From Lapidilactobacillus achengensis (GTDB lineage: Bacteria > Bacillota > Bacilli > Lactobacillales > Lactobacillaceae), in assembly GCF_003946655.1 (NCBI RefSeq), contig NZ_RHOV01000003.1, positions 116,235 through 180,234 on the forward strand: a stretch of 64,000 bases of DNA. Reading direction: 5' to 3'. Below the pieces are notes generated by a model. The model was not told where the DNA came from. It ran no database searches and saw only the letters and a program-made list of their open reading frames with translations. Below, piece by piece: positions 49,770 through 59,131 of the stretch (its first letter is position 1; every line of letters begins with the position of its first letter). The position numbers and the translations under genes are program-made.

Positions 49770-50390
49770 TTAAACAATATGATCATGAATTCCTTGTACC
49801 AACAACGCAAGAATACCAGGAAAAAAGAAAATTAAGAAAATGGTATTTTTAAGGGCAAAATAACTAAGAATTAGGGTTACAGCCACTAACAGAATTGACC
49901 GAAAGGCATGAGAACACATCTGGCTAAAACCTATCCAGAGTTGATCACGAAGACGTAAATTCTGTTTCTCGTCGGTTACTGTGATGGGCACCATGACAAT
50001 AATTTGCCAAATCACCAAGAGAATCAGTGCAACATACTTAACAAAATAAACGATCGATGACTGCACATAGCTGGGAAATGGCACGAAAACAAAGACTCCA
50101 AAATAGATAGTCACAAGTGGCCAGGATAAATCCATTTTTCGCCTAATGGGCAATTGCTTAAAATTCCCAAGATAGCTTTTTCTAACTTTGATCAGATTGT
50201 CTTCACGAATATCCCGATTAGTTTGAAATAAGGCGTTCAGGCTATCAAACATTCTTAGGGTAAAGATACTCTGGACTAGTTTTACCCAAAATACAAGACT
50301 CAACTTAATCGCAGCATACAAGCGTGTCATGCAGTGATAGAAGATTGATTCCCGTCCTTTATTCTGATTCCGCTGGATATCTTTTTCCAT
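49770..50390 (-). CDS. YesL-like membrane protein, divergent
   Basis: 206 residues with about five hydrophobic helices (IKLSLVFWVKLVQSIFTL, LVTIYFGVFVFVPF, VALILLVIWQIIVMVPI, and two near the C-terminus). Length, position beside a CUT1 importer and overall pattern recall YesL/DUF624, but the conserved N-terminal motif is not clear, so the assignment is tentative. The basic cytoplasmic N-terminus is long. AGGGG precedes ATG. Confidence 0.65.
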   Translation of the reverse strand: MEKDIQRNQNKGRESIFYHCMTRLYAAIKLSLVFWVKLVQSIFTLRMFDSLNALFQTNRDIREDNLIKVRKSYLGNFKQLPIRRKMDLSWPLVTIYFGVFVFVPFPSYVQSSIVYFVKYVALILLVIWQIIVMVPITVTDEKQNLRLRDQLWIGFSQMCSHAFRSILLVAVTLILSYFALKNTIFLIFFFPGILALLVQGIHDHIV

Positions 50391-50425
50391 TTGTATACCC
50401 CTATCTAAGAAATGTTTGATCTTTC

Positions 50426-50459
50426 AAAAAAGAGGCGTCATCTAAATGAAAGATGCGCC
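50426..50459 (-). terminator. Attenuator after the third binding-protein gene
   Basis: Stem GGCGTCATCT / AGATGCGCC with one bulge, followed on the minus strand by TTTTTT. It separates the importer from the two membrane-protein genes and the regulator. Confidence 0.75.
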
Positions 50460-50473
50460 CCCATAGAAACGTT

Positions 50474-51760
50474 CTATTTTAGATTATACTCAGATCTCAA
50501 ACTCTTGGCCAATTTCTTCAAATCAGTCTTTGCATCAAGATTCTTTAAAATAATGTTTGAAACTTCGTTATTGGCTTTGGTTTGAATTTCGGCATAGTCT
50601 TCAGTATAAGCTGCTGCAATCCACATCTTCGAATGCTCCAAAATATCAACTAATGAGCTAGCATTCTTAGGTGCAAATTCTGTCTTAGTAACATCATTAA
50701 CTTGTGACTTAAGAACGGGAACTGACCCAACGCCCTTCATTTGCAATTTCTGACCACGTCCAGCACTCAACCACTTCAAGAATTGAAGTGCTTCCTTCTT
50801 GTGCTTAGTCTGCGAAGTCACACCAATTGGTAAACCTGCCTGTGGTTGTACAGAAGAGGAGTTAACAGTTGGCATTGGAATGACATCCCAATTGAACTTA
50901 GCGTTTTCGGAAATGTTTTGCCAGTCCCAAGGACCACAGATTGCCATCGCTGATTTCTCAGCAACAAACATGTTTGAAATACCTTGTGCTTGGGCGGATG
51001 TTGGCGAAACATGATACTTGTTCACCAAATCAGAAGCAAATTGTACACCCGCAACATCATTCTTCTGATCAATCGTAATTTTTGTACCAGCAGGATTAGT
51101 AATGTTGTTACCTGAATATGCTAATAGCAATGGAGAAAGATAGAAATTATCGATACCGAAGACTGTGGTTTTTCCGTTTTCAACTTTGGTTAATTTCTTG
51201 GCATAATCCAAGAATTCGTCCATCGTCCAGTCATTCTTTGGCATTGATAGACCGGCCTCTTTAAGCATATCAGTATTAATTGACAACTGCTGAGCTGACA
51301 TATCACGTGGTAAAGCCCACTGTTTACCATCGATCTGACCAATCTTTAATGCTGATGGCAAAAATTTATCAGTATCAATATTCTTCTTGACATATGAATC
51401 AAGATCCATTAACAAACCTTTCTTTTGGATTGTCGCGAATGAAGCCGTCTGAATCCAAGTCAGGTCAGGTAACGTGTTACTAGAGGCCATCGTCATAAAT
51501 TTATCAACATATTTGTCCCAGGGCGCGACCACCTGTTTGACTTTAATCCCAGTATCCTTCGTAAACTCATCGAAGATAGCCTGTTCACGTTTCGCCCCAG
51601 ATGGATCTTGGTTCCAAGTATAAATTCGTAAGGTGACATCCTCTTTCTTTTCTGTTGTGCCACCCTTTGAACTACCACTCCCACAGCCTGCTAACGCTGC
51701 AACTAACCCTAAACTCAGCATCGCCAAAGATGCTAACTTTAATCCAAAAGATTTCTTCAT
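50474..51760 (-). CDS. CUT1 sugar-binding lipoprotein, third importer
   Basis: Lipoprotein of 428 residues: lipobox AALAGC, binding fold beginning VTLRIYTWNQDPSGAKREQAIFDEF, and PIGVTSQTKHKKEALQFLKWLS. Start ATG 51758-51760 with GGAGG 9 nt upstream; an in-frame start at 51835 would overlap the permease gene end. It is third in the operon, after both permeases, unlike the other two CUT1 systems in which the binding protein comes before them. Substrate unknown; perhaps xylo- or galacto-oligosaccharides. Confidence 0.9.
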   Translation of the reverse strand: MKKSFGLKLASLAMLSLGLVAALAGCGSGSSKGGTTEKKEDVTLRIYTWNQDPSGAKREQAIFDEFTKDTGIKVKQVVAPWDKYVDKFMTMASSNTLPDLTWIQTASFATIQKKGLLMDLDSYVKKNIDTDKFLPSALKIGQIDGKQWALPRDMSAQQLSINTDMLKEAGLSMPKNDWTMDEFLDYAKKLTKVENGKTTVFGIDNFYLSPLLLAYSGNNITNPAGTKITIDQKNDVAGVQFASDLVNKYHVSPTSAQAQGISNMFVAEKSAMAICGPWDWQNISENAKFNWDVIPMPTVNSSSVQPQAGLPIGVTSQTKHKKEALQFLKWLSAGRGQKLQMKGVGSVPVLKSQVNDVTKTEFAPKNASSLVDILEHSKMWIAAAYTEDYAEIQTKANNEVSNIILKNLDAKTDLKKLAKSLRSEYNLK

Positions 51761-51779
51761 GTTTTCTTTCCTCCAAAAA

Positions 51780-52661
51780 TTATTCTTTACTACCTGTTGT
51801 AGCAATACCCTGAATAAAGTACTTTTGACCGACAAAGAATGTGATTATGACTGGTACAATCACCATGACGCTCGCTGCCATCAGTGGTCCCCACGCAACA
51901 ACGTGACTACCCTGCAACTGCATTATGCCAAGCGCTAATGTGTATTTAGATTGATCGTTCAAATAAATTAGTGGATTCATAAAGTCATTCCAAAAGCCCA
52001 TAAATGTCAACAATGCGACGGTAATAACGGATGGCACCGAAAGTGGTAACATGATTTTTGCAAATATCTGAAAAGTGTTGGCGCCATCCAACCTGGCCGA
52101 TTCTTCCAATGATTTTGGAATGGTTAAGAAAAATTGCCTTTGTAGAAATATATAATAAGCACTGCCGAAGAACGCCCCTAATGTTAGCGGAACAAATGTG
52201 TTTACCAATTTCAGCTTCGAATAAATCAGATAAACTGGAATCATTGTGACCTGCGATGGTAACATCATCGTTGCTAGCAATAAGGCAAACCAAATGCCAT
52301 GGCCGGCGCCTTTTAATCTAGCAAAGCCAAATGCAACTAAAGTTGACGATAGAACTGTACCAAATACGCCAATCAAAGAAACAAAGATTGAGTTCAAGTA
52401 ATATTGGCCGAAGTCTATCAGCTTGAAAACTTCAGGATAGTTTGACCATTTCCAAACACTTGGAAACATTCTTGGCGGAAATGTTAGGACCTCTCGCTCC
52501 GGTTTAACCGCGGTGAAAACAAGCCACAAAAACGGGAAAAGGAAAACGACAGATAAGATTATCAACAAAAGATAACTAATGATTTTTGACCATTTACGGC
52601 CTTGTTTGATACTTCTTGATTTCTTTTTGCGCGTATTCTCTGGAACTTTTGAAATATCCAT
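51780..52661 (-). CDS. CUT1 ABC permease (MalG type), third importer
   Basis: Permease of 293 residues with a long basic N-terminus, six helices and EAA loop LEESARLDGANTFQIFAKIMLPLS. AAAGGAG before ATG. It lies 17 bp after the MalF-type gene. Confidence 0.9.
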   Translation of the reverse strand: MDISKVPENTRKKKSRSIKQGRKWSKIISYLLLIILSVVFLFPFLWLVFTAVKPEREVLTFPPRMFPSVWKWSNYPEVFKLIDFGQYYLNSIFVSLIGVFGTVLSSTLVAFGFARLKGAGHGIWFALLLATMMLPSQVTMIPVYLIYSKLKLVNTFVPLTLGAFFGSAYYIFLQRQFFLTIPKSLEESARLDGANTFQIFAKIMLPLSVPSVITVALLTFMGFWNDFMNPLIYLNDQSKYTLALGIMQLQGSHVVAWGPLMAASVMVIVPVIITFFVGQKYFIQGIATTGSKE

Positions 52662-52678
52662 TTTTCTCTCCTTTCCCC

Positions 52679-53569
52679 CTAATTTGTAGAGTCACCATAA
52701 TAAACTTTGTTGCCGAAGAATTTGAATTGAATCACCGTGACAACCAAAATAATGAGGAATAGAATCCAAGCAAGTGCTGATGCATATCCCATTTTGAAAT
52801 ACGAAAAGGCATTAGAATAGAGATACAGCACATAAAATAGGGTTGAGTTGTTAGGACCACCCTTCCCATTACTAACAACATACGCTTGAGTAAATACTTG
52901 AAATGAGCCAATCAACCCCATAATCAAGTTAAAGAAGATTACATTTGATGTCATCGGAATAGTGATAGTAAAGAATTTGCGCAGCGGTCCAGCACCATCA
53001 AGTTCTGCCGCTTCATAAAGCGAAGTTGGAACATCTTGAAGTCCCGCCAAGTAAATAATCATCCCACCACCGGCACCCCAAAGGCTCATGATAATCAACG
53101 TTGGCTTAGACATGGCCTCGCTTAAAAGCCAATTAGATGTGGGTAGGTTTGCCCAACGTAAAATCGCATTTGCGACACCAAAGTCAGGCTGGAAGATCAA
53201 TAACCAAAGTAACGAGCTTGCGACTGCAGGAACGAGTGATGGTAAATAGAAAATCGTTCTCCACACACCCAAACCCTTAACTTTAGTATTAAGCAATAGT
53301 GCCAGGAGATAGCCGGCAATGAGCCCTAACGGAACACCAAATATTGTATAAACAAATGTATTCCACAACGATTTCCAAAAAAGTGGGTCGCCGGTAAACA
53401 TTTTCGCATAATTGGCTAGACCAACAAATTTGGCACTGCCAATACCGGAAAAGTCTGTTAAGGAAATAAATAATGAATAGATCATCGGACCCGCAGTGAA
53501 GATAAAGAAACCCAACAACCACGGTGAAATAAACAAATAGAATAATAACGTCGTTCTTTTTCTTGACAC
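52679..53569 (-). CDS. CUT1 ABC permease (MalF type), third importer
   Basis: Permease of 296 residues with six helices and EAA loop LYEAAELDGAGPLRKFFTITIPM. Start GTG (53567-53569) with GGGGAGG 8 nt upstream. First gene of the operon. The promoter with an AGTATATACT operator lies about 340 bp away, leaving a long leader. Confidence 0.9.
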   Translation of the reverse strand: MSRKRTTLLFYLFISPWLLGFFIFTAGPMIYSLFISLTDFSGIGSAKFVGLANYAKMFTGDPLFWKSLWNTFVYTIFGVPLGLIAGYLLALLLNTKVKGLGVWRTIFYLPSLVPAVASSLLWLLIFQPDFGVANAILRWANLPTSNWLLSEAMSKPTLIIMSLWGAGGGMIIYLAGLQDVPTSLYEAAELDGAGPLRKFFTITIPMTSNVIFFNLIMGLIGSFQVFTQAYVVSNGKGGPNNSTLFYVLYLYSNAFSYFKMGYASALAWILFLIILVVTVIQFKFFGNKVYYGDSTN

Positions 53570-54411
53570 TTGTGTCACCTCCCCAAGCCTTTGCAATAAC
53601 TCCTACGAAATTAGAGTAGCCCAGTATAAACATTAACCACTTAAGTAATTGATCTGTAAAAGGCTTGATAAAAATATGTTTCCGTAAACTCTATCTGACA
53701 AACATCCAATTAGAGCATTGAAAATTTAAACTTCTTAGACCCAAGAAATACTGACCCGTTACAAAGTTCTACATCCAGTTATGATCTATCTCATCCTTTC
53801 CTCTTCCATCGCAAAAGATTCACCATTGAAATCACTTTTTGCTACATTTGTATGGTCTTTAATTGTCAAAGACTGATCTTTGATTCAATCGAATGTTTCT
53901 TTTACACCAAATAGTATATACTTTAAATATTCCAAACGCAAGCGCTTTCAGATTTTTTTGTTATTTTCTTCATTCTCTCTCCATCTATTCCCACATATTT
54001 CCACATACCATTTTCCTCTCACTGTCAGCTGTTCGTAATTAAAATTAAATATAAGTCCCCTGCATCAATCATTTTTAACATTTTTAAGTTGCTATCATGC
54101 TGATAATTATTTAGACCACTCGGGTGTTAACTACTCACTATTGTGTTTGAATCTAACAATAACGATTAACCAGTCTCCATAATTATCTATAGATAGAAAC
54201 AGTATTAGGCAATACCTAACGATTGATTGTCGACTTCAAAAAAATATCAGGAATATTGAAACACTTCCTATTCGAGAAAAAAATTTTGAATTTGACAGTC
54301 ATCCTCTTATTTATTGACATCACATTTTAATAGTATATACTAATTAATGAAAACGCTGTACTTTATTCAGATTACTAACTTGACCAATAACGATTTTTGA
54401 AAAGGGGTTAA
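53570..54411. promoter_or_regulatory. Long gene-free divergent control region
   Basis: About 840 bp, very A+T rich, no gene seen. Two identical AGTATATACT palindromes lie at 53913-53922 and 54332-54341. Minus promoter: -35 TTGCGT, 17-bp spacer, -10 TATACT inside the first palindrome, with cre-like CGCAAGCGCTTTCA (53937-53950) beside it. Plus promoter: -35 TTGACA (54314-54319), 16-bp spacer, -10 TATACT (54336-54341) inside the second palindrome, with cre-like TGAAAACGCTGTAC (54348-54361). A weaker alternative minus promoter has -35 TTGTCA at 53696-53701. Confidence 0.7.
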
Positions 54412-55374
54412 ATGATGATCGATCTTGAAGTGGGTAAAAAGTATGCTGGGAGTGCGCAAAAACCGGCTGATTTCGATGATTTTTGGGAGCGGGCTTTAGC
54501 AGAAATGCAGGCTTTACCGTTGGATTACACGACGACGGCGGTGCCGATTCCATCGCGGGTCGCTCAGGCTTATGATCTTTACTTTTCTGGTGTCAAAGGG
54601 GCGCGGATCCACTGTCAGCTGATTCTGCCCAAGAACTATGATGAGCGGCAAGCACATAAGGGCATGGTGATGTTTCACGGCTATCATTGTGACTCTGGGG
54701 ATTATCAGGACAAGTTCGGTTGGGCCGCGGAAGGGTATGTGGTTCTGGCGATGGATGCGCGGGGCCAAGGTGGCACGTCAGAAATGGCGGCGGTGCCTCA
54801 AGGTGACGCGATGAAAGGCTTGATCATTCGCGGAATGGAGGCTGGTCCTGAGGCGCTGTATTATTGCAGTGTTTTCTTGGATACGGCCCAGGCGGCGCGG
54901 ATCTTGATGAATTATCCTGGTGTTGATCGTGAACGCGTTTATGCCACAGGCGCTTCTCAGGGTGGTGGGCTCGCGATTGCTTGCGCCAGTTTGGTGCCTG
55001 AGATCTATCGGGTCCAAGTGAGTTATCCGTTCTTGTCCGACTATCGCAAAGCCTATCAAATGGGCGCACAAACGTCAGCCTTTGAGGAGATTCCTTATTG
55101 GTTCCAATTTCGCGACCCACTCCATCAGCGTGAAGCCGAGATTTTCCACACCTTAGAGTATATCGACATTCAAAACTTAGCGTCTCGGATCCGTGGTGAG
55201 GTCTACTGGTCCATGGGTCTCCAAGATACCACCGTGCCACCGATCACCCAATTCGCGACTTACAATAAGATCACGGCCAAGAAGCATTTACTCGTTCTGC
55301 CAGAGTACGGGCATGAGTATCTGCCGAAAGTCAGTGATCAGATTCGAGGATTCTTTATTGATGCAGACGACTGA
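54412..55374 (+). CDS. CE7 acetyl xylan esterase/cephalosporin-C deacetylase
   Basis: Alpha/beta hydrolase of 320 residues, cytoplasmic, removing acetyl groups from imported oligosaccharides. Motifs of CE7: RGQGG, GASQGGG (nucleophile Ser), GLQDTTVPP (Asp) and PEYGHEY (His). AAGGGG before two adjacent ATG codons (54412, 54415). First gene of a CE7-GH36-GH1 operon; the next gene overlaps its end by 14 bp. Base composition is clearly richer in G+C than the region to its left. Confidence 0.94.
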   Translation: MMIDLEVGKKYAGSAQKPADFDDFWERALAEMQALPLDYTTTAVPIPSRVAQAYDLYFSGVKGARIHCQLILPKNYDERQAHKGMVMFHGYHCDSGDYQDKFGWAAEGYVVLAMDARGQGGTSEMAAVPQGDAMKGLIIRGMEAGPEALYYCSVFLDTAQAARILMNYPGVDRERVYATGASQGGGLAIACASLVPEIYRVQVSYPFLSDYRKAYQMGAQTSAFEEIPYWFQFRDPLHQREAEIFHTLEYIDIQNLASRIRGEVYWSMGLQDTTVPPITQFATYNKITAKKHLLVLPEYGHEYLPKVSDQIRGFFIDADD

Positions 55375-57643
55375 TTTGATTCAAGTGGATCAACAACACT
55401 TGGTTTTCCACCTTCACAATGACAAAATTAGCTACCTTTTCCGGGTAATTCCGGAGATCGGGCAATTGGAAAACTACTATTATGGTCCGCGGATCCAGCA
55501 ACCCAGCCTGGATGGCCATTTAAACGAGCGGGAGCTTCGACCGGGCAATAATTTACTGACCGGTAATTATACGACCTCATTGGAGGCGATCCGGCAAGAA
55601 TATCCGGTTTTTGGGACGACTGATTTTCGCCAAGGGGCTTACGCGATTCGTTATCCGGACGGTGATGAGATCACGGCGTTCAAATATGCCAGCTATCAAG
55701 TTACCGCTGGTTATCCTGATCTCGGCGAACTACCCCATGCCCGCTACGGTGATGAAACGGCGGCCACTTTGACGATTACCTTGCACGATGAGAACTCACC
55801 GCTCACCTTACAGTTGCATTACACGATCAACACAACCAATGCGCTGATCATTCGCAGTAGCACCTTCAGCAATTCGCCACAAAGTGAAACCACCTATCAA
55901 TTGACCAAGGCCCTAAGCGCTAATCTTGATCTGCCTAACGCCGATTATGACTTGATCCATCTACATGGCGCTTGGGCCAAAGAGATGCAGATCCAGCGGC
56001 AGCCCTTGATGGTCGGGCGGATGAGCATCGATAGTGATCGCGGGGCCAGCAGTCACCAGCACAATCCCTTCATCGCCTTAGCCGCCACCAACGCTGACGA
56101 ACAGCAAGGTCAAGTCTATGGCGCCGCGCTACTTTATAGTGGCAACTTTCTGGCGCAGGTCGAAGTGGATAATTACGCGGTTACCCGCCTGTCGTTGGGA
56201 ATTTCACCGACGCAATTCACTTGGCAATTGACGCCGGGAACAAGTTTTCAAACGCCAGAAGTGGTCTTGAGTTGTACCACCACCGGACTAAATGGGATGA
56301 GTCATGAGTTCCACGACTTTTATCGGCGGCATCTGATCGATCAGCGGTGGGCGGATCAGCCTAAACCGATCTTGATCAACAATTGGGAGGCCACCTACTT
56401 CGACTTCAATGAAACCAAATTGTTGCAACTGGCAACCAAGGCTCAAGCAGTGGGGCTGGATTTGTTCGTCCTTGATGACGGTTGGTTTGGTCGGCGGGAC
56501 AGTGATACTGGTTCGCTAGGGAATTGGACGGTTGATCGGCACAAACTGCCAGCGGGTCTACCTCATTTGGTGAGCGCGATCCATCAATTAGGCTTGAAGT
56601 TTGGCCTGTGGTTCGAGCCGGAAATGATTTCAACCGACACGCCACTTTTTCAGGCCCACCCGGAGTGGCGCTTAGGTCATCCTGACAAAAACATATCCCA
56701 CGGACGCAATCAATATGTTTTAGATTTCAGCAACCCACAAGTTGTCACGGCGATCTTCGAGCAAATGGCCGCGATTTTACACAGCACGAAAATCGACTAC
56801 ATTAAATGGGATATGAATCGCTACATCTCTGAAGCCTTCTCGCCTTACCTCGCGGCGCAGCAACAAGGAGAACTCTACCATCGTTACATTATGGGAGTGT
56901 ACCATCTATACAGTCTGCTAGCGCAGAGCTTTCCTGAGCTGATGATCGAATCTTGCGCCGGGGGTGGTGGTCGGTTCGACGCGGGCATGCTGTACTATGC
57001 ACCCCAGGCTTGGGCCAGTGACGATACCGATGCGATCGAGCGCCTGAAGATCCAATATGGCGCTTCGCTAGGTTACCCCCTCCAAGCTATCAGCAGCCAT
57101 GTTTCAGCTGTGCCCAATCATCAAGTTGGGCGCATCACGCCGCTGCAAACTCGAGGAGATGTGGCGATGTTTGGGACGTTTGGTTATGAATTGGATATCA
57201 CGAAATTAAGTGAGGCGGAATTGGCTCAGATCAAACGTCAAATTGCTTTTGTTAAACAGCAACAACATTTGCTGCTGACGGGGGAGTTCACGCGACTGGC
57301 CAGTCCTTTTACCTCAAACCAACCAGCTTGGCAAGTGTATGATCGCCAAAGTGGCCGGGGGTTGATCGCCGCTTACCAGATCCTCAGTCCGGCCAACCCA
57401 CCTTATCGTCGCTTGCGTCTTCAGGGGCTAGACCCGGAACAAACGTATCAATTGACGCGGATCGATGCCCACTACCAGCTCGGCCAGCCGATCCTCGTGC
57501 ACGGTGATGAACTGATGAACCTGGGGATCATTTTCAGTGAAGATTATAGTGAACGGACGGCAGATTATTGGAATCGTCCGCAACCACACGACTTTGCTAG
57601 CCAGTTATTTGCCCTAAAGGCAGTTGCCGACCTGCAGCTGTGA
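55361..57643 (+). CDS. GH36 alpha-galactosidase (2)
   Basis: Classical bacterial GH36 of 760 residues: N-terminal supersandwich (about 1-330), barrel and C-terminal sheet. LFVLDDGWFG, LKFGLWFEPEMIS, nucleophile Asp in YIKWDMNR, ESCAGGGGRFD and acid/base Asp in SDDTDAIERL. Hydrolyses melibiose/raffinose-type and other alpha-galactosides. Start ATG 55361 with GAGGA upstream; it overlaps the CE7 gene by 14 bp, so translation is coupled. A much longer in-frame extension to 55193 is a reading of the CE7 gene in another frame. Confidence 0.95.
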   Translation: MQTTDLIQVDQQHLVFHLHNDKISYLFRVIPEIGQLENYYYGPRIQQPSLDGHLNERELRPGNNLLTGNYTTSLEAIRQEYPVFGTTDFRQGAYAIRYPDGDEITAFKYASYQVTAGYPDLGELPHARYGDETAATLTITLHDENSPLTLQLHYTINTTNALIIRSSTFSNSPQSETTYQLTKALSANLDLPNADYDLIHLHGAWAKEMQIQRQPLMVGRMSIDSDRGASSHQHNPFIALAATNADEQQGQVYGAALLYSGNFLAQVEVDNYAVTRLSLGISPTQFTWQLTPGTSFQTPEVVLSCTTTGLNGMSHEFHDFYRRHLIDQRWADQPKPILINNWEATYFDFNETKLLQLATKAQAVGLDLFVLDDGWFGRRDSDTGSLGNWTVDRHKLPAGLPHLVSAIHQLGLKFGLWFEPEMISTDTPLFQAHPEWRLGHPDKNISHGRNQYVLDFSNPQVVTAIFEQMAAILHSTKIDYIKWDMNRYISEAFSPYLAAQQQGELYHRYIMGVYHLYSLLAQSFPELMIESCAGGGGRFDAGMLYYAPQAWASDDTDAIERLKIQYGASLGYPLQAISSHVSAVPNHQVGRITPLQTRGDVAMFGTFGYELDITKLSEAELAQIKRQIAFVKQQQHLLLTGEFTRLASPFTSNQPAWQVYDRQSGRGLIAAYQILSPANPPYRRLRLQGLDPEQTYQLTRIDAHYQLGQPILVHGDELMNLGIIFSEDYSERTADYWNRPQPHDFASQLFALKAVADLQL

Positions 57644-57672
57644 CTAAAAATTTAATCGAAAGAGGTTTTGAC

Positions 57673-59067
57673 ATGAAATTAACATTTCCAGATCATTTCT
57701 GGTGGGGCGCCGCTACATCAGGTCCACAAAGTGAGGGCCGCTTCAATAAGCAACACGTGAATGTCTTTGATCATTGGTACGATATTGCCCCCGAGGATTT
57801 CTATAACTATGTCGGTCCCGATACAGCGTCGGACTTCTACCATAGTTTTCGCGAGGATATCAAGTTGATGAAGGAAGTTGGTTTGAATACGGTCCGGACC
57901 TCGATCCAATGGTCCCGTTTGATCGATGATTTCGAAACGGCCAGTCTCAATCCGGATGGTGTGCGCTTTTATAATGACGTGATCAATGAATTCATTGCCA
58001 ATGACATTACCCCGGTGATCAACCTGCATCACTTTGACTTGCCCGTCGAACTTTATGACCGTTATGGCGGTTGGGAATCCAAGCATGTCACCGACCTCTA
58101 CGCCAAGTATGCCGAACAATGTTTCCGACTCTTCGGCGATCGGGTCAAGAATTGGTTCACCTTCAACGAGCCGATGGTCATCGTTGACGGCGAATACCTC
58201 TATCAATTCCACTACCCCAAGATCGTGGATGGGAAAAAGGCCGTCCAAGTCGCTTATAATCTCTCCCTGGCTTCAGCCAAGGCGATGGCGAAATATCGCG
58301 GTCTGGATCACAACAACGCTGGCAAAATCGGGATCATTCTGAATCTGACCCCAGCTTATGCCGCCTCTGATGACCCTGCAGACCAAGCTGCCGCCGAAAT
58401 GGCTGACCTGTGGACCAACAAATTATTCTTGGATCCAGCAATCAACGGTCATTTCCCGGAGAAATTAGTCACGACCTTAAAGCAGGATGGCGTCCTTTGG
58501 CAAGCGACACCGGCAGAACTGCAACTAATCAGTGAACAAACAATCGATCAACTAGGGGTCAATTACTATCATCCTTTCCGCGTTCAGCGACCGGAGATCT
58601 CGCCTGATAGTTTAATGGATTGGATGCCGTCCAAGTATTTCAACAACTATGAAATGCCTGGCCGCGTAATGAACGTGGATAAAGGCTGGGAGATCTATCC
58701 CAAAGCCCTTTACGACATCGCCTTGACCGTACGCGATGACTACCACAATATTCCTTGGTTCGTTTCCGAAAATGGTATGGGCGTTTCCCGGGAAGAACGT
58801 TTCATGGACGCGAACGGTGTGATCAACGATGACTACCGGATCAAATTCATGCATGACCACCTGACTTGGCTGCACAAGGGCATCGAGGCTGGTTCCAATT
58901 GCTTCGGCTACCACGTTTGGACCCCGATCGACTGCTGGTCTTGGGCCAATGCCTATCGCAACCGCTATGGCCTGATTTCGACGAATATCCACACCCAAGT
59001 CAAGACCATCAAACGATCTGGTCGTTGGTTCGCTGACGCCAGCAAGAACAACGGCTTTGACGCGTAA
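57673..59067 (+). CDS. GH1 beta-glycosidase
   Basis: GH1 of 464 residues, cytoplasmic. FWWGAATSGPQSEG at the N-terminus, acid/base Glu in TFNEPMV, nucleophile Glu in VSENGMG. The C-terminal subsite reads CWSWANAYRNRYG. Phospho-beta-galactosidases have Ser, Lys and Tyr here; Ser and Tyr are kept but the Lys position is Asn, so it is unclear whether the substrate is phosphorylated. No PTS permease lies nearby, favouring a non-phosphorylated beta-glucoside/galactoside/xyloside. Start ATG 57673 with AGAGG; 29 bp after the GH36 stop. Confidence 0.9.
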   Translation: MKLTFPDHFWWGAATSGPQSEGRFNKQHVNVFDHWYDIAPEDFYNYVGPDTASDFYHSFREDIKLMKEVGLNTVRTSIQWSRLIDDFETASLNPDGVRFYNDVINEFIANDITPVINLHHFDLPVELYDRYGGWESKHVTDLYAKYAEQCFRLFGDRVKNWFTFNEPMVIVDGEYLYQFHYPKIVDGKKAVQVAYNLSLASAKAMAKYRGLDHNNAGKIGIILNLTPAYAASDDPADQAAAEMADLWTNKLFLDPAINGHFPEKLVTTLKQDGVLWQATPAELQLISEQTIDQLGVNYYHPFRVQRPEISPDSLMDWMPSKYFNNYEMPGRVMNVDKGWEIYPKALYDIALTVRDDYHNIPWFVSENGMGVSREERFMDANGVINDDYRIKFMHDHLTWLHKGIEAGSNCFGYHVWTPIDCWSWANAYRNRYGLISTNIHTQVKTIKRSGRWFADASKNNGFDA

Positions 59068-59082
59068 ATAAGCTCAGCAACC

Positions 59083-59128
59083 AAAAAAATGATCAGTGAA
59101 GGTTTCTTGGCTTCACTGATCATTTTTT
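59083..59128. terminator. Bidirectional terminator
   Basis: An 18-bp perfect stem, AAAAAATGATCAGTGAAG / CTTCACTGATCATTTTTT, between the convergent GH1 and GH127 genes. Confidence 0.93.
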
Positions 59129-59131
59129 AAA

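Noticed and set aside
55193..55360. Extended N-terminus of the GH36 protein
   Set aside because: It is an out-of-frame reading of the CE7 gene; ATG 55361 fits family length and has a ribosome site.
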